DNA of 42,781 nt from Nautiliaceae bacterium (GTDB taxonomy: Bacteria; Campylobacterota; Campylobacteria; Campylobacterales; Nautiliaceae), in the NCBI GenBank assembly GCA_027036005.1, contig JALVTJ010000016.1, positions 1 to 42,781 on the forward strand, read 5' to 3'. Position 1 is the first letter of the stretch. Each line of letters opens with the position of its first letter. Below are positions 29,673-38,665 of the stretch, piece by piece. Made by a program: the position numbers and the translations under genes. Below the pieces are notes generated by a model. That model was not told the DNA's origin and did no database searches. It saw nothing but the letters and a program-made list of their open reading frames with translations.

Positions 29673-32507
29673 TTATGCTTTATAAATTTTAACAGCCGCT
29701 TTTTTATAATCGGTTTCTTTACTCATAGGACAAGTTGCATCAAGTGTGCATTTATTAATTAAAATTCTTTCGTCAAACCAAGGAATCATTACTAATCCTC
29801 TTGGAGGTTTATTTCTTCCTCTTGTTTCAATTCTTGCTTTTACTTTACCTCTTCTACTTTCAATTACAACTAAATCAAATCTTTCAAGTCCTAATTCTTT
29901 AGCATCTTTTGGATTCATATATAAAAGAGCTTCCGGCATTGCTCTATATAGTTCAGGAACCCTCATTGTCATTGTTCCGGTATGCCATTGTTCAAGAACC
30001 CTTCCTGTGCATAGCCAGAATTTATAACCGTTTGTATCATATTTCGGATCTTCCGGATGCACCATAAACGGTCTCCAGAAAATTTTCGCTTTATTTGGAA
30101 GATGAATTTTTCCTTCGCTTTTAATAGGACCTTTTAAATTACCTCTTTTAATAGTTTTAAGAAGCGGTCCGTAAAATGCAAATTTTTCTCCCGGTTTTGC
30201 AAATTTTCTTGCATACGGGTCATAATTGACATTAAATCTCCATTTTGTTTCGTGTCCGTTTACAACAGGCCATCTTAGACCTCTTACTTTTTGATATGTA
30301 TCAAAATCGGCTAAGTCATGACCTCTACCAATACCGAATTTTCTGTATTCTTCCCACATTGCTTTTTGAATAAAAAATCCGTAACCGTTAAATACTTTTC
30401 CATCACTTCCCACAACCTTCCTGAAATCACCTTCAGCTTCTGTATTAGGATGCATTTTTCCTGTTCCAGGATTTTTGGCGATAGGATCTGGCCATGGGAA
30501 ATTTTTGCGATACTCATCTCTATTAAATAAAACATCAAATAACGTATCTTCCGGACTATAACCCATCTCTTTTGCTTTGTCTAAAACATTTGGTAAAATA
30601 GTTCCATTTGGCAATTTCCATTCATGCCATACTTCTTTTAATTTAAATCTTTTTGCAAATTCTGTTAAAGTCCAAAGATCAGGCATTGCAATTCCAGGAG
30701 CTACAACTTGCTGTCTCCAATGTTGAGTTCTTCTTTCTGCATTTCCGTAAGCTCCCCATTTTTCATAAATCATGGCTATTGGCAATACCAAATCGGCTAC
30801 TCTCGCTGATACACCAGGATAACATTCGCTAACTACAATGAAATTATCCATAGTTCTTGCAGCTTTTAGCCAATGGTTTGCATTTGCTGTATTTTGCCAA
30901 GGGTTATTAACTTGTGCCCATACCCATTTTAAATGACCTGATTCAAGTTCTCTCATCATTTTAACAAAATGATATCCTACTTTTGGGTTAATTGTTCCAT
31001 GAGGAATTTTCCATAATCGTTCGGCTATTTTTCTATGTTTAGGAATTGCTACAAGCAAATCAGCTGGAAGTCTGTGTGCAAATGTTCCTACTTCTCTTGC
31101 TGTTCCGCATGCACTTGGTTGACCCGTTAAAGAGAATGCACCGTTACCCGGTTCAGCCTGTTTTCCAAGTAATAGATGAACCATATATACAATTTCGTTA
31201 ATCCAGCTTCCTCTAACATGTTGATTGAAGCCCATTGTCCAGAAAGATACTATTTTTCTATTTGGATCACAATAAAGATCTGCTAATTTAACAAGTTTTC
31301 TTTTAAAGCTTTCAAGTGATTCGTCTTTATCACCTTTTGCAACTTTTGCTACGTAATCTAATGTATAAGGCTCGACCGCTTTTTTGAAATCTTCAAAACT
31401 TATTTCCCAATGCCAAAACGGAGCGTGTCCTTTTCTATGTTTCATAACCATTTCATCACCGGCTTTCCATTTACCGATAGGACTTAGCGCAACCGCTTCT
31501 TCTGGTGTTACGACTTTTGCTTTTTGTTTTACGATTGTTTGCATTTCTTTGCTGGAATATCCAAGTTTTTCGGCAACGCTAGGCTCTCTCATACCATAAC
31601 CGGTATCCACTGTTCCTGTTGCAAAGATTGTATGTTTTTTAACAAAATCCCAATTAACAGCATTTCTTTTTAAAATTTCTCTACCTATATAATTCATAAT
31701 AGCTAAGTCTGTATTAGGTCTGAAAATTATTTCCATATCTGCAAGGTTTGAGCATCTATTTCTGTAAGTTGAGAGGTTAACAATTGTATATTTATCCGGA
31801 TTGTTTAATTTTGCATCGGATACTCTTGACCAAAGAATTGGATGCATTTCAGCCATATTTGCACCCCAAGTAATTACGGTATCTGTAAGTTCGATATCAT
31901 CGTAACATCCGCTTGGCTCATCGATACCGAATGTTTGATAAAAACCTACAACCGCACTTGCCATACAGTGCCTTGCATTAGGATCTATATTATTGCTTCT
32001 CCATCCGGCTTTTACCAATTTAAGCGCTACATATCCTTCTTCAATTGTATATTGACCGGAACCGAAAATTCCCACGCTTGTAGGACCGTATTTGTTATAA
32101 TATTTTTTAAATTGTCTCTCCATTTCATCAAACGCTCTTTTCCAGCTAACTGGTCTAAATGGTGCATTTTTATCAAATTCTCCGTTTTCATTTAGTCTAA
32201 GTAGAGGTTGAGTTAATCTGTCTGCCCCATACATAATTTTTGCATTAAAGTATCCTTTAATACAGTTAATTCCTCTATTAACCGGATTTAAAGGATCTCC
32301 TTTTACAGCTACACATTTATTTCCTTTTGTAGCAATCATAATACCACAACCTGTTCCACAAAAACGACATACCGCTTTATCCCATTGCCAGCCTTGCTGT
32401 GTTGCATCGGCTTGTGCTTTTACTTCTTCGGGAATTACAATCCCTGCTGCACTTGCCGCTGCTACTGCCGCTGTTGTTTTTAAAAAGTCTCTTCTGTTCA
32501 TTGACAT
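29673..32507 (-). CDS. napA: NapA, periplasmic nitrate reductase catalytic subunit
   Basis: Tat signal [63 protein letters not shown]. Start set at 32507 (SD aaaggagatag) rather than the ORF-track 32570. Confidence 0.95.
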   Translation of the reverse strand: MSMNRRDFLKTTAAVAAASAAGIVIPEEVKAQADATQQGWQWDKAVCRFCGTGCGIMIATKGNKCVAVKGDPLNPVNRGINCIKGYFNAKIMYGADRLTQPLLRLNENGEFDKNAPFRPVSWKRAFDEMERQFKKYYNKYGPTSVGIFGSGQYTIEEGYVALKLVKAGWRSNNIDPNARHCMASAVVGFYQTFGIDEPSGCYDDIELTDTVITWGANMAEMHPILWSRVSDAKLNNPDKYTIVNLSTYRNRCSNLADMEIIFRPNTDLAIMNYIGREILKRNAVNWDFVKKHTIFATGTVDTGYGMREPSVAEKLGYSSKEMQTIVKQKAKVVTPEEAVALSPIGKWKAGDEMVMKHRKGHAPFWHWEISFEDFKKAVEPYTLDYVAKVAKGDKDESLESFKRKLVKLADLYCDPNRKIVSFWTMGFNQHVRGSWINEIVYMVHLLLGKQAEPGNGAFSLTGQPSACGTAREVGTFAHRLPADLLVAIPKHRKIAERLWKIPHGTINPKVGYHFVKMMRELESGHLKWVWAQVNNPWQNTANANHWLKAARTMDNFIVVSECYPGVSARVADLVLPIAMIYEKWGAYGNAERRTQHWRQQVVAPGIAMPDLWTLTEFAKRFKLKEVWHEWKLPNGTILPNVLDKAKEMGYSPEDTLFDVLFNRDEYRKNFPWPDPIAKNPGTGKMHPNTEAEGDFRKVVGSDGKVFNGYGFFIQKAMWEEYRKFGIGRGHDLADFDTYQKVRGLRWPVVNGHETKWRFNVNYDPYARKFAKPGEKFAFYGPLLKTIKRGNLKGPIKSEGKIHLPNKAKIFWRPFMVHPEDPKYDTNGYKFWLCTGRVLEQWHTGTMTMRVPELYRAMPEALLYMNPKDAKELGLERFDLVVIESRRGKVKARIETRGRNKPPRGLVMIPWFDERILINKCTLDATCPMSKETDYKKAAVKIYKA

Positions 32508-32538
32508 ACTATCTCCTTTGGGAATTAATTTCATTTTA

Positions 32539-32544
32539 ATTATA
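32539..32544 (-). promoter_or_regulatory. nap operon -10 element
   Basis: TATAAT on the minus strand about 30 bp upstream of the napA start; no consensus -35. Confidence 0.5.
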
Positions 32545-32592
32545 TTACTTTTTGAAAGAAAAAAAAACAAAAATTTGACATTTTTATTTTTA

Positions 32593-32610
32593 TGGCACTT
32601 TTATGGCACT
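32593..32610. promoter_or_regulatory. GCAC direct repeat in the napA-modA intergenic region
   Basis: TGGCACTTTTATGGCACT: two TGGCAC units 11 bp apart, about 85 bp upstream of napA. Confidence 0.5.
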
Positions 32611-32672
32611 TTTTGTGAATAAATTGGTGAATGGGTATTTATATTTTTTGGTATTAAAAAAATTTAATTAAT

Positions 32673-32701
32673 TTGACATAAAAACGATTTTAATATATAA
32701 T
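32673..32701 (+). promoter_or_regulatory. consensus sigma-70 promoter for the mod operon leader
   Basis: TTGACA (32673-32678), 17-bp spacer, TATAAT (32696-32701). Confidence 0.85.
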
Positions 32702-32710
32702 TTTAAAAAA

Positions 32711-32858
32711 GGGTTTCGAGCTGTATTTCCTAAGGCTTTTGCTATGGATTGACAGCCGATAGGGTTTAAACGGAAACGTTTAGGCCTCCCGAGTTGGAAA
32801 GAAGCCCACTCCCTAATAAGGGTATTCCATCTCGGGTGCCCTTATTAGAGGAGAGGTT
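32711..32858 (+). promoter_or_regulatory. molybdenum-cofactor (Moco) riboswitch plus expression platform
   Basis: P1 GGGTTT/AAGCCC (32711-32716/32802-32807); GCTGT/ACAGC arm carrying CCTAAG...TATGG tetraloop receptor; TAAACG-GAAA-CGTTTA hairpin; conserved AGGG...GCCTCCCG...GGAAAG core; SD-sequestering hairpin CTCCCTAATAAGGG/CCCTTATTAGaGGAG; directly upstream of modA. Confidence 0.85.
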
Positions 32859-33575
32859 ATGAAAAAGTTTTTATTTTTGATTATTTCCGTAACGCTTTTT
32901 GCAAAGAGTCTTTATATTGCTTCTGCTGCTAATCTCACGTATGTAATGCCTGAAATAAAAAAAGCTTTTAATAAAAAATATCCAAATGTTAAAATAAATT
33001 TAGTTCTTTCGAGTAGCGGAAAATTAACTGCACAAATTTTAAGAGGTGCTCCTTATGATGTTTTTTTATCTGCTAATATGAAATATCCTTTAAAACTTTA
33101 TAAAGCAGGGATAGCAAAAATGCCTCCGAGAATATATGCAAGAGGGGCAATTTGTCTTTTTAGTTTGAAATATAAAGATATTTCTCTTAAAAATTTGGAT
33201 AAATTTAATATTATTGCAATATCCAAACCTAAAACGACTCCTTATGGAAAAGCGGCTATTGAAGCATTTAAAAATGCGGGAATTTATAAAAAAATAAAAT
33301 CAAAATTGGTTTTTGCAGAAACAATACCTGCTGTTTTTTCATATGTAAAAAGTTATGCGGATGTAGGGATAGTGGCGAAATCTACAATTTATTCAAAAAA
33401 CATTAAAAGTTTGGGAACGTTTTATTATAAAGAAATAAATCCACAATTATATCATCCTATAAATCAAGGTATAATTCTTTTATCCCAAAAAAAAGTCGCA
33501 AAAGAATTTTATAATTTTATGTTTAGTAAAAAAGTAAAAAATATATTAAAAAAATACGGATACGATACGATGTGA
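32859..33575 (+). CDS. modA: molybdate ABC transporter substrate-binding protein
   Basis: LYIASAANLTYVMPEIKKAFNKKYPNVKINLVLSSSGKLTAQILRGAPYDVFLSANMKYP. Confidence 0.95.
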   Translation: MKKFLFLIISVTLFAKSLYIASAANLTYVMPEIKKAFNKKYPNVKINLVLSSSGKLTAQILRGAPYDVFLSANMKYPLKLYKAGIAKMPPRIYARGAICLFSLKYKDISLKNLDKFNIIAISKPKTTPYGKAAIEAFKNAGIYKKIKSKLVFAETIPAVFSYVKSYADVGIVAKSTIYSKNIKSLGTFYYKEINPQLYHPINQGIILLSQKKVAKEFYNFMFSKKVKNILKKYGYDTM

Positions 33576-33660
33576 GATTGGTTATTAGTGTATTAGTTAT
33601 TTGCGCTAATATACAAATACACCAATATACCAATATACCAATACATCACTTTGGAGAATT
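33576..33660. repeat. dispersed AT-rich intergenic repeat, copy 1
   Basis: ATTGGTTATTAGTGTATTAGTTATTTGCGC..., nearly the reverse complement of a segment at 34733-34762; also tandem ACCAATAT units. Confidence 0.55.
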
Positions 33661-33664
33661 GAAA

Positions 33665-34039
33665 ATGGAAAATGAAATAACAGCGGTTTTAAAAAATATA
33701 ATTTCGATTAATAATCTTAATTTATTGGAATTTGAAAAAGAAAATCAAAAAATAAATGTTTTAATATTACAAATGAATATCGATTTGAAAATAGGAGAGA
33801 AGGCATTACTTTATATTAAGCCAACGAAACTTTTTTTGAGTAAGGAAAAATGTGAATTCGAAAATGTTTTAAAAGTAAAAGTAAAAAAAATAAAAAAAGG
33901 AAAAATTTTAGCAAATATAATATGTGAAATAACAAATGAAGAACTGGAAGTTTTAATGTTAAAAAATTTTGCTGATTTTGAAACGGAGGCGTATTTAATG
34001 TTTAAAGCAAGCGATATTTCTATAATAGGAAAAATATGA
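33665..34039 (+). CDS. TOBE/Mop-like molybdate-binding protein in mod operon
   Basis: ENEITAVLKNIISINNLNLLEFEKENQKINVLIL...KASDISIIGKI; TOBE-like. Start moved to 33665 because the upstream part of the ORF is the intergenic repeat. Confidence 0.75.
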   Translation: MENEITAVLKNIISINNLNLLEFEKENQKINVLILQMNIDLKIGEKALLYIKPTKLFLSKEKCEFENVLKVKVKKIKKGKILANIICEITNEELEVLMLKNFADFETEAYLMFKASDISIIGKI

Positions 34040-34719
34040 ATTTTGATTTTTATCCTTTTTATCTTTCGATTAAATTGGCTTTTATAGTAACGATTATTTT
34101 GTTAATTTTGGGAATTCCTTATGCTTGGTTTTTATCAACTACCAAATCCAAAATAAAACCTTTTTTGGAATCAATTACAGCCTTGCCTATTGTTTTACCG
34201 CCTTCCGTGCTGGGATTTTATCTGCTTTTTTTTCTCTCTCCTAATGCATACGTAGGAAAAATATTTTATGAATTATTTAATATAAAATTAGTTTTTTCTT
34301 TCGAAGGTTTGGTTGTAGCAAGTTCGATTTATTCTTTTCCTTTTATGATTCAACCAATTCAGGGCGGATTTGAAAGTATTAATAAAAACATAATAGAAGC
34401 TTCTTATTTAAGCGGTAAAGGTAAATTAATAACGCTTTTTAAAATAATACTACCAAATATTAAACCTTCTTTATTGACGGCAATTGTAATTACATTCGCA
34501 CATACCATAGGAGAATTTGGAGTTGTTTTGATGGTAGGAGGATCAATTCCTAAAAAAACAGAAGTCGCAAGCGTTGCAATTTACGATTATGTTGAAAATC
34601 TCGAATACCCAAAAGCTCATATTTACAGTGCAACTCTTTTGATTATCAGTTTTTTGGTTTTGCTTATTGTTTATTATATTAATCACCGAAAAAAAATAAA
34701 AAGTGGAATTGGTTATTAG
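34036..34719 (+). CDS. modB: molybdate ABC transporter permease
   Basis: ALPIVLPPSVLGFYLL, EASYLSGKGKLITLFKIILPNIKPSLLTAIVITFAHTIGEFGVVLMVGG. Confidence 0.94.
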   Translation: MNFDFYPFYLSIKLAFIVTIILLILGIPYAWFLSTTKSKIKPFLESITALPIVLPPSVLGFYLLFFLSPNAYVGKIFYELFNIKLVFSFEGLVVASSIYSFPFMIQPIQGGFESINKNIIEASYLSGKGKLITLFKIILPNIKPSLLTAIVITFAHTIGEFGVVLMVGGSIPKKTEVASVAIYDYVENLEYPKAHIYSATLLIISFLVLLIVYYINHRKKIKSGIGY

Positions 34720-34770
34720 TTATTGGTATTTTGGTGCAAATAACTAATATACTAATAACAAATAAACTAA
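34706..34770. repeat. dispersed AT-rich intergenic repeat, copy 2 (overlaps modB stop)
   Basis: AATTGGTTATTAGTTATTGGTATTTTGGTGCAAATAACTAATATACTAATAACAAAT: shares the GGTTATTAGT unit with copy 1 and contains its inverse. Confidence 0.55.
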
Positions 34771-35763
34771 ATGGAGAAAAAAATGAGTTATATACATATT
34801 AATGTAAGTAAAAATTTATTCGGTGCTCAAAAAAATATGAAACTTGAAATGGAATTTAATATCGAAAAAAATGATTTTTTGGCAATAAGCGGAGAGAGCG
34901 GGAGCGGTAAGACTACACTTTTAAGAATAATAGCGGGGCTTGAAGAAGCTAATGGAGAGATAAGGGTAGGAGATGAAATTTGGCTTAGTAATACCAATTT
35001 ACAAACCAGAGATATTGTTTCGTGTGGAAAAGATAAGGAAAAGACGAGGAAGAGAAAAGGAAAAGATAAAGATAAAGATTGTAATGTTTTTAATGGGCTT
35101 TGGTATAAAAACAGATTTTTACCTCCTCAAAAAAGAAAAATAGGGTTTGTTTTTCAGGATTTTGCACTTTTTCCAAATATGAATGTTTTAGAAAATCTTT
35201 TATATGTGCAAAAAGATAAAAAATTAGCGAATAAATTACTTGAAATGGTTGGAATGAAAAATTTAAGCGAAAGATATCCGAATACCCTAAGTGGAGGACA
35301 AAAACAAAGAATTGCTTTATGTAGAGCGTTAATGAGGAAACCTGAAATACTTCTTTTGGACGAGCCTTTTTCTGCTTTGGATGAAAAAAGAAAAGAAGAG
35401 TTGCAAAATGAAATTTATTTTTTTCATAAAGAATTTAATTTAACTACCATAATGGTTTCTCACTCATCTACGGAAATTTATAAACTTGCCGATAAAATGA
35501 TTGAAATAAAAAATGGTAAAATTATAAAAAAAGGAACTCCCAGAGAAATTTTACTAAAAACAAGAGGAAGTGAAAAATTTTCTCTTAAAGGAAGAATTAT
35601 TGATATAATAAATACTGATATTATAAATATTGCAGTTGTTTCTTTGGGGAGTCATATAGTTGAAATTGTCATTTCTCAGAAAGAAGCTGAAAAATTCAAA
35701 AAAAACGATGAAGTAATTATTTCAACAAAAGCTTTTCATCCGAATATAAAGGGAATAAAATGA
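34771..35763 (+). CDS. modC: molybdate ABC transporter ATP-binding protein with lysine-rich insertion
   Basis: SGESGSGKTTLLRIIAGLEEANG, LSGGQKQRIALCRALMRKPEILLLDEPFSALD, C-terminal TOBE-like domain. Confidence 0.92.
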   Translation: MEKKMSYIHINVSKNLFGAQKNMKLEMEFNIEKNDFLAISGESGSGKTTLLRIIAGLEEANGEIRVGDEIWLSNTNLQTRDIVSCGKDKEKTRKRKGKDKDKDCNVFNGLWYKNRFLPPQKRKIGFVFQDFALFPNMNVLENLLYVQKDKKLANKLLEMVGMKNLSERYPNTLSGGQKQRIALCRALMRKPEILLLDEPFSALDEKRKEELQNEIYFFHKEFNLTTIMVSHSSTEIYKLADKMIEIKNGKIIKKGTPREILLKTRGSEKFSLKGRIIDIINTDIINIAVVSLGSHIVEIVISQKEAEKFKKNDEVIISTKAFHPNIKGIK

Positions 35764-36407
35764 AAATATTACTTGTGGAAGATGATGAATTTATAGGAGA
35801 ATCAATTAAGGATTATTTAGAAATGCAGGGAAATAAGGTGGATTATTTTGTTTCTTCAAAAGAAGCATTTGAAAAAATATATCCTACTCATTACGATATT
35901 TTTTTACTTGATGTAAATATGCCCGATATTAATGGATTTGATTTTTATAAAGAAATGAAAAATTATGCGAATGTGCCTGTTATTTTTATTACGGCTTATT
36001 CGGATATAGAACATATTAAAAAAGCATTTGATTTGGGTGCTGCCGATTATATAAAAAAACCGTTTGAACTTGAAGAGCTTGAACTTAGGATTAAAAGACT
36101 TGTATTTAAAAAAACCAATGAAATAAAAATAACTCAAAATTATAAATTCGATCTGGAAAAACTAAGACTTTTTTATAAAGACGAAGAAGTGGATTTAACT
36201 CAGAATGAAAAATATTTTCTTGAACTTTTAATAAAAAATATCGGCAGTGTGGTTGATTTTGAAAAATTCAGAGATTATGTGTGGGATGGAAAGGATATAT
36301 GTGACAATACAATAAGAACACAGGTTAAAAAACTTAGAAAAAAGCTTAAAGAAAATTTTATTACAAACATAAGAGGTATTGGATATAAAATTGAAAAGAG
36401 CAAATGA
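35760..36407 (+). CDS. OmpR/PhoB-family response regulator
   Basis: MKILLVEDDEFIGESIKDYLEMQG..., DIFLLDVNMPDINGFD, C-terminal winged helix (IRTQVKKLRKKLKENFITNIRGIGYKIE). Confidence 0.93.
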   Translation: MKILLVEDDEFIGESIKDYLEMQGNKVDYFVSSKEAFEKIYPTHYDIFLLDVNMPDINGFDFYKEMKNYANVPVIFITAYSDIEHIKKAFDLGAADYIKKPFELEELELRIKRLVFKKTNEIKITQNYKFDLEKLRLFYKDEEVDLTQNEKYFLELLIKNIGSVVDFEKFRDYVWDGKDICDNTIRTQVKKLRKKLKENFITNIRGIGYKIEKSK

Positions 36408-37998
36408 TTTTAAAATAGATTTGATTTTGGCTTTTTCGCTTTTCGGATTTTTGATTATAATTGTTACAACATATGTTTCAATATATATTTTTAACAAAAT
36501 CGCTACTCAGGAATTTCACGATAAAATAAAACTAATTTCATCAAATATTTACAGAGAATATAATTCAAAAGAAAATACAATTAAGCTAACAACGGATGCA
36601 ATTATTAAAAATGATATTTTTAATTCTACTTTCGAGCCTAATATTAATGTTATAAAATCTATTTTCAAAACAATGCTTTATGCGAATAATGATCTTAAAG
36701 AGATAAATTATTTTAATTACGAAGGCAAAAATATTTTATCTTGTTATAAATTAAATTCCAATGTTTTTTGCGACAAATCTTTTAAAACATTTAACGTAAC
36801 CAATTTTAAAAAAAACAATCAAATTTTAATAAATAGGAAATTTAAAAACAATGCGATTGAATTTGATGCTGCGGCTCCTCTTAAAATAGGAACAATTCCG
36901 GGATTTATAGAAGTTAAGGCTTTAATTAAAAATATTTTTAAGAAAAATGATATATATCATGTGATTTTCATTGATAATAAAGGAGATGTTTTATATTCTA
37001 ATATATATAAAGAAAAAAATTTAAACGATATATTTAATTATCTTTTAAATAAACAGATTTTGAATATGAAAAACGGGTTTGTAAGCGATGAAATTTATGT
37101 GAAAAGCATTGCTCCGAATATGAAAATAATATTTATTCAAAATAAAAAAATTATAGATAAAACCAATGAAATATCAAAAAAAATAACAATTATAATGATT
37201 GTTATTTCTATTTTTTTGGCTATTCCTTTGGGTGTATTTTTTTCAAAACCTCTTTATAATTTTTATCAAATGTTGGATTTGAAAGTTCAAGAAGAGATAG
37301 AAAAAAGAAGACAAAAAGAGCAGATACTTTTTCATCAAAGCAAACTTGCCGCACTTGGAGAAATGTTAGGAAATATAGCACATCAATGGAGACATCCTAT
37401 TACAAGACTTTCTCTTCTTATTCAAAATTTCGATCTTGCTTATAAAAAAGGCAAATTAACACCCGAATTTATCGAAAAATTCAAACAGAACGCTTTAATG
37501 CAGATTAATTATATGTCCGAAACGATAGACGATTTTAGCAATTTTTTTAAAAAAGACACCGAAAAAGTCGAATTTTGCCCTTATGAAGTTATCAACGATG
37601 CTTTGAAACTAATTGAAGGTAGAATAAAAAATAACGGTATTAACGTGGATTTGAAAGTAATTTCAAAAAAACCTCTTTATGGATATAAAAGTGAATTTTC
37701 TCAGGTGATACTTAATATTTTGAATAATGCTATTGATGTATTAAAAAATAAAAATTTGACTGAAAAAAATATTTTTATCAGAATTTATGAAAATAAAATT
37801 GAAATAGAAGATAACGGAGGCGGAGTTAAAGAAGAAATTAAAGATAAAATTTTCGAACCTTATTTTACTACAAAATTTCAATCTCAGGGGACGGGAATAG
37901 GACTTTATATGAGTAAAGTGATAATTACACAACATTTTAGCGGAAAACTTTATTTTTATAATTCTAATAAAGGGGCTGTTTTTGTTATTGAAATATAA
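36379..37998 (+). CDS. membrane sensor histidine kinase
   Basis: Two TMs flanking a sensor domain; LAALGEMLGNIAHQWRHPITRLSL; N, G1 and G2 boxes (NILNNAIDVL, IEDNGGGV, GTGIGLYMSKVI). Confidence 0.92.
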   Translation: MDIKLKRANDFKIDLILAFSLFGFLIIIVTTYVSIYIFNKIATQEFHDKIKLISSNIYREYNSKENTIKLTTDAIIKNDIFNSTFEPNINVIKSIFKTMLYANNDLKEINYFNYEGKNILSCYKLNSNVFCDKSFKTFNVTNFKKNNQILINRKFKNNAIEFDAAAPLKIGTIPGFIEVKALIKNIFKKNDIYHVIFIDNKGDVLYSNIYKEKNLNDIFNYLLNKQILNMKNGFVSDEIYVKSIAPNMKIIFIQNKKIIDKTNEISKKITIIMIVISIFLAIPLGVFFSKPLYNFYQMLDLKVQEEIEKRRQKEQILFHQSKLAALGEMLGNIAHQWRHPITRLSLLIQNFDLAYKKGKLTPEFIEKFKQNALMQINYMSETIDDFSNFFKKDTEKVEFCPYEVINDALKLIEGRIKNNGINVDLKVISKKPLYGYKSEFSQVILNILNNAIDVLKNKNLTEKNIFIRIYENKIEIEDNGGGVKEEIKDKIFEPYFTTKFQSQGTGIGLYMSKVIITQHFSGKLYFYNSNKGAVFVIEI

Positions 37999-38030
37999 AG
38001 CACTTTTTAAGCACAAAAAATAATTATAAT
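37998..38030 (+). promoter_or_regulatory. promoter of NrfH-like gene with phased GCAC direct repeat
   Basis: AAGCACTTTTTAAGCACAAAAAATAATTATAAT: GCAC units 11 bp apart, TATAAT at 38025-38030. Confidence 0.6.
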
Positions 38031-38048
38031 TTCGAAAAAAGGTTAAAA

Positions 38049-38612
38049 ATGGCTAATAAAAAATTATTTTGGGGAGCTTTAATTTGTGGTGTTGTTTTGG
38101 GACTTGGAGCTTCATATGTTGCTGCTGTGGCAGTCGATAAAACAGGACAGCCGGAATTTTGTGCCAGTTGTCATGAAATGAAACCGATGGTGGACAGCTT
38201 TAAATTAAGTGTTCACGGAGGCAATAATCCCCAAGGGTTTGCAGCACATCATTGCACGGATTGTCATTTGCCGCATAATTCGCTTGCGGGATATTTGATT
38301 GCAAAAGGTATTAGCGGAACAAGAGATGCATTGGCACATATAGGGCTTATAAAAAAAGTTAATTTTAAAGAAAATTTCAATGAAATGGACAATTATGTAT
38401 ATGATAGTGCTTGTTTGCATTGTCATGAAGGTATGAGAGATCCTGAAACTGCTGTTGGGCTTAGTGAAAATATCAAAAAAATTCACGAAATTTATTATTG
38501 GGATGCTAAAAAACAAGGTAAAAAAATAAGCTGTGTAACATGCCATAACGATCAAACAATGACTCATTTTGCTCATCCGAATCTACTGGAAACATTATCT
38601 AACGAAAAATAA
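38049..38612 (+). CDS. NapC/NirT/NrfH-family tetraheme cytochrome c
   Basis: N-terminal TM; heme motifs CASCH, CTDCH, CLHCH, CVTCH; CASCHEMKPMVDSFKLSVHGG. Confidence 0.9.
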   Translation: MANKKLFWGALICGVVLGLGASYVAAVAVDKTGQPEFCASCHEMKPMVDSFKLSVHGGNNPQGFAAHHCTDCHLPHNSLAGYLIAKGISGTRDALAHIGLIKKVNFKENFNEMDNYVYDSACLHCHEGMRDPETAVGLSENIKKIHEIYYWDAKKQGKKISCVTCHNDQTMTHFAHPNLLETLSNEK

Positions 38613-38665
38613 TTTTCTTTTTTTTCTTTTGTTTTTGTGTTAAAATACCGAAAAAAAGGCTGTCT

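Noticed and set aside
31842-32195. Antisense ORF (117 aa) and other ORFs opposite napA
   Set aside because: Overlap the well-conserved napA coding sequence; no SD or family features.
32593-32608. TGGCACTTTTATGGCA as a sigma-54 promoter
   Set aside because: It has -24/-12 spacing close to RpoN consensus, but the -12 box is TGGCA not TTGCA, the matching hao and NrfH-like sites do not fit RpoN, and those have a TATAAT at fixed distance. An activator repeat is more economical.
32711-32858. modA leader as 6S RNA or another housekeeping RNA
   Set aside because: Considered because of the strong promoter and about 150-nt length, but the tetraloop/receptor, CCTCCCG...GGAAAG core, P1 and position before modA fit the Moco riboswitch much better.
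33572-33664. N-terminal part of ORF 33572..34039 (MRLVISVLVICANIQIHQYTNIPIHHFGELK)
   Set aside because: Encoded by the intergenic repeat; the ATG at 33665 begins the TOBE-like protein.
38205-38576. 123-aa antisense ORF opposite the tetraheme cytochrome
   Set aside because: The sense strand has four CxxCH motifs and family signatures; antisense ORF is a by-product of codon usage.
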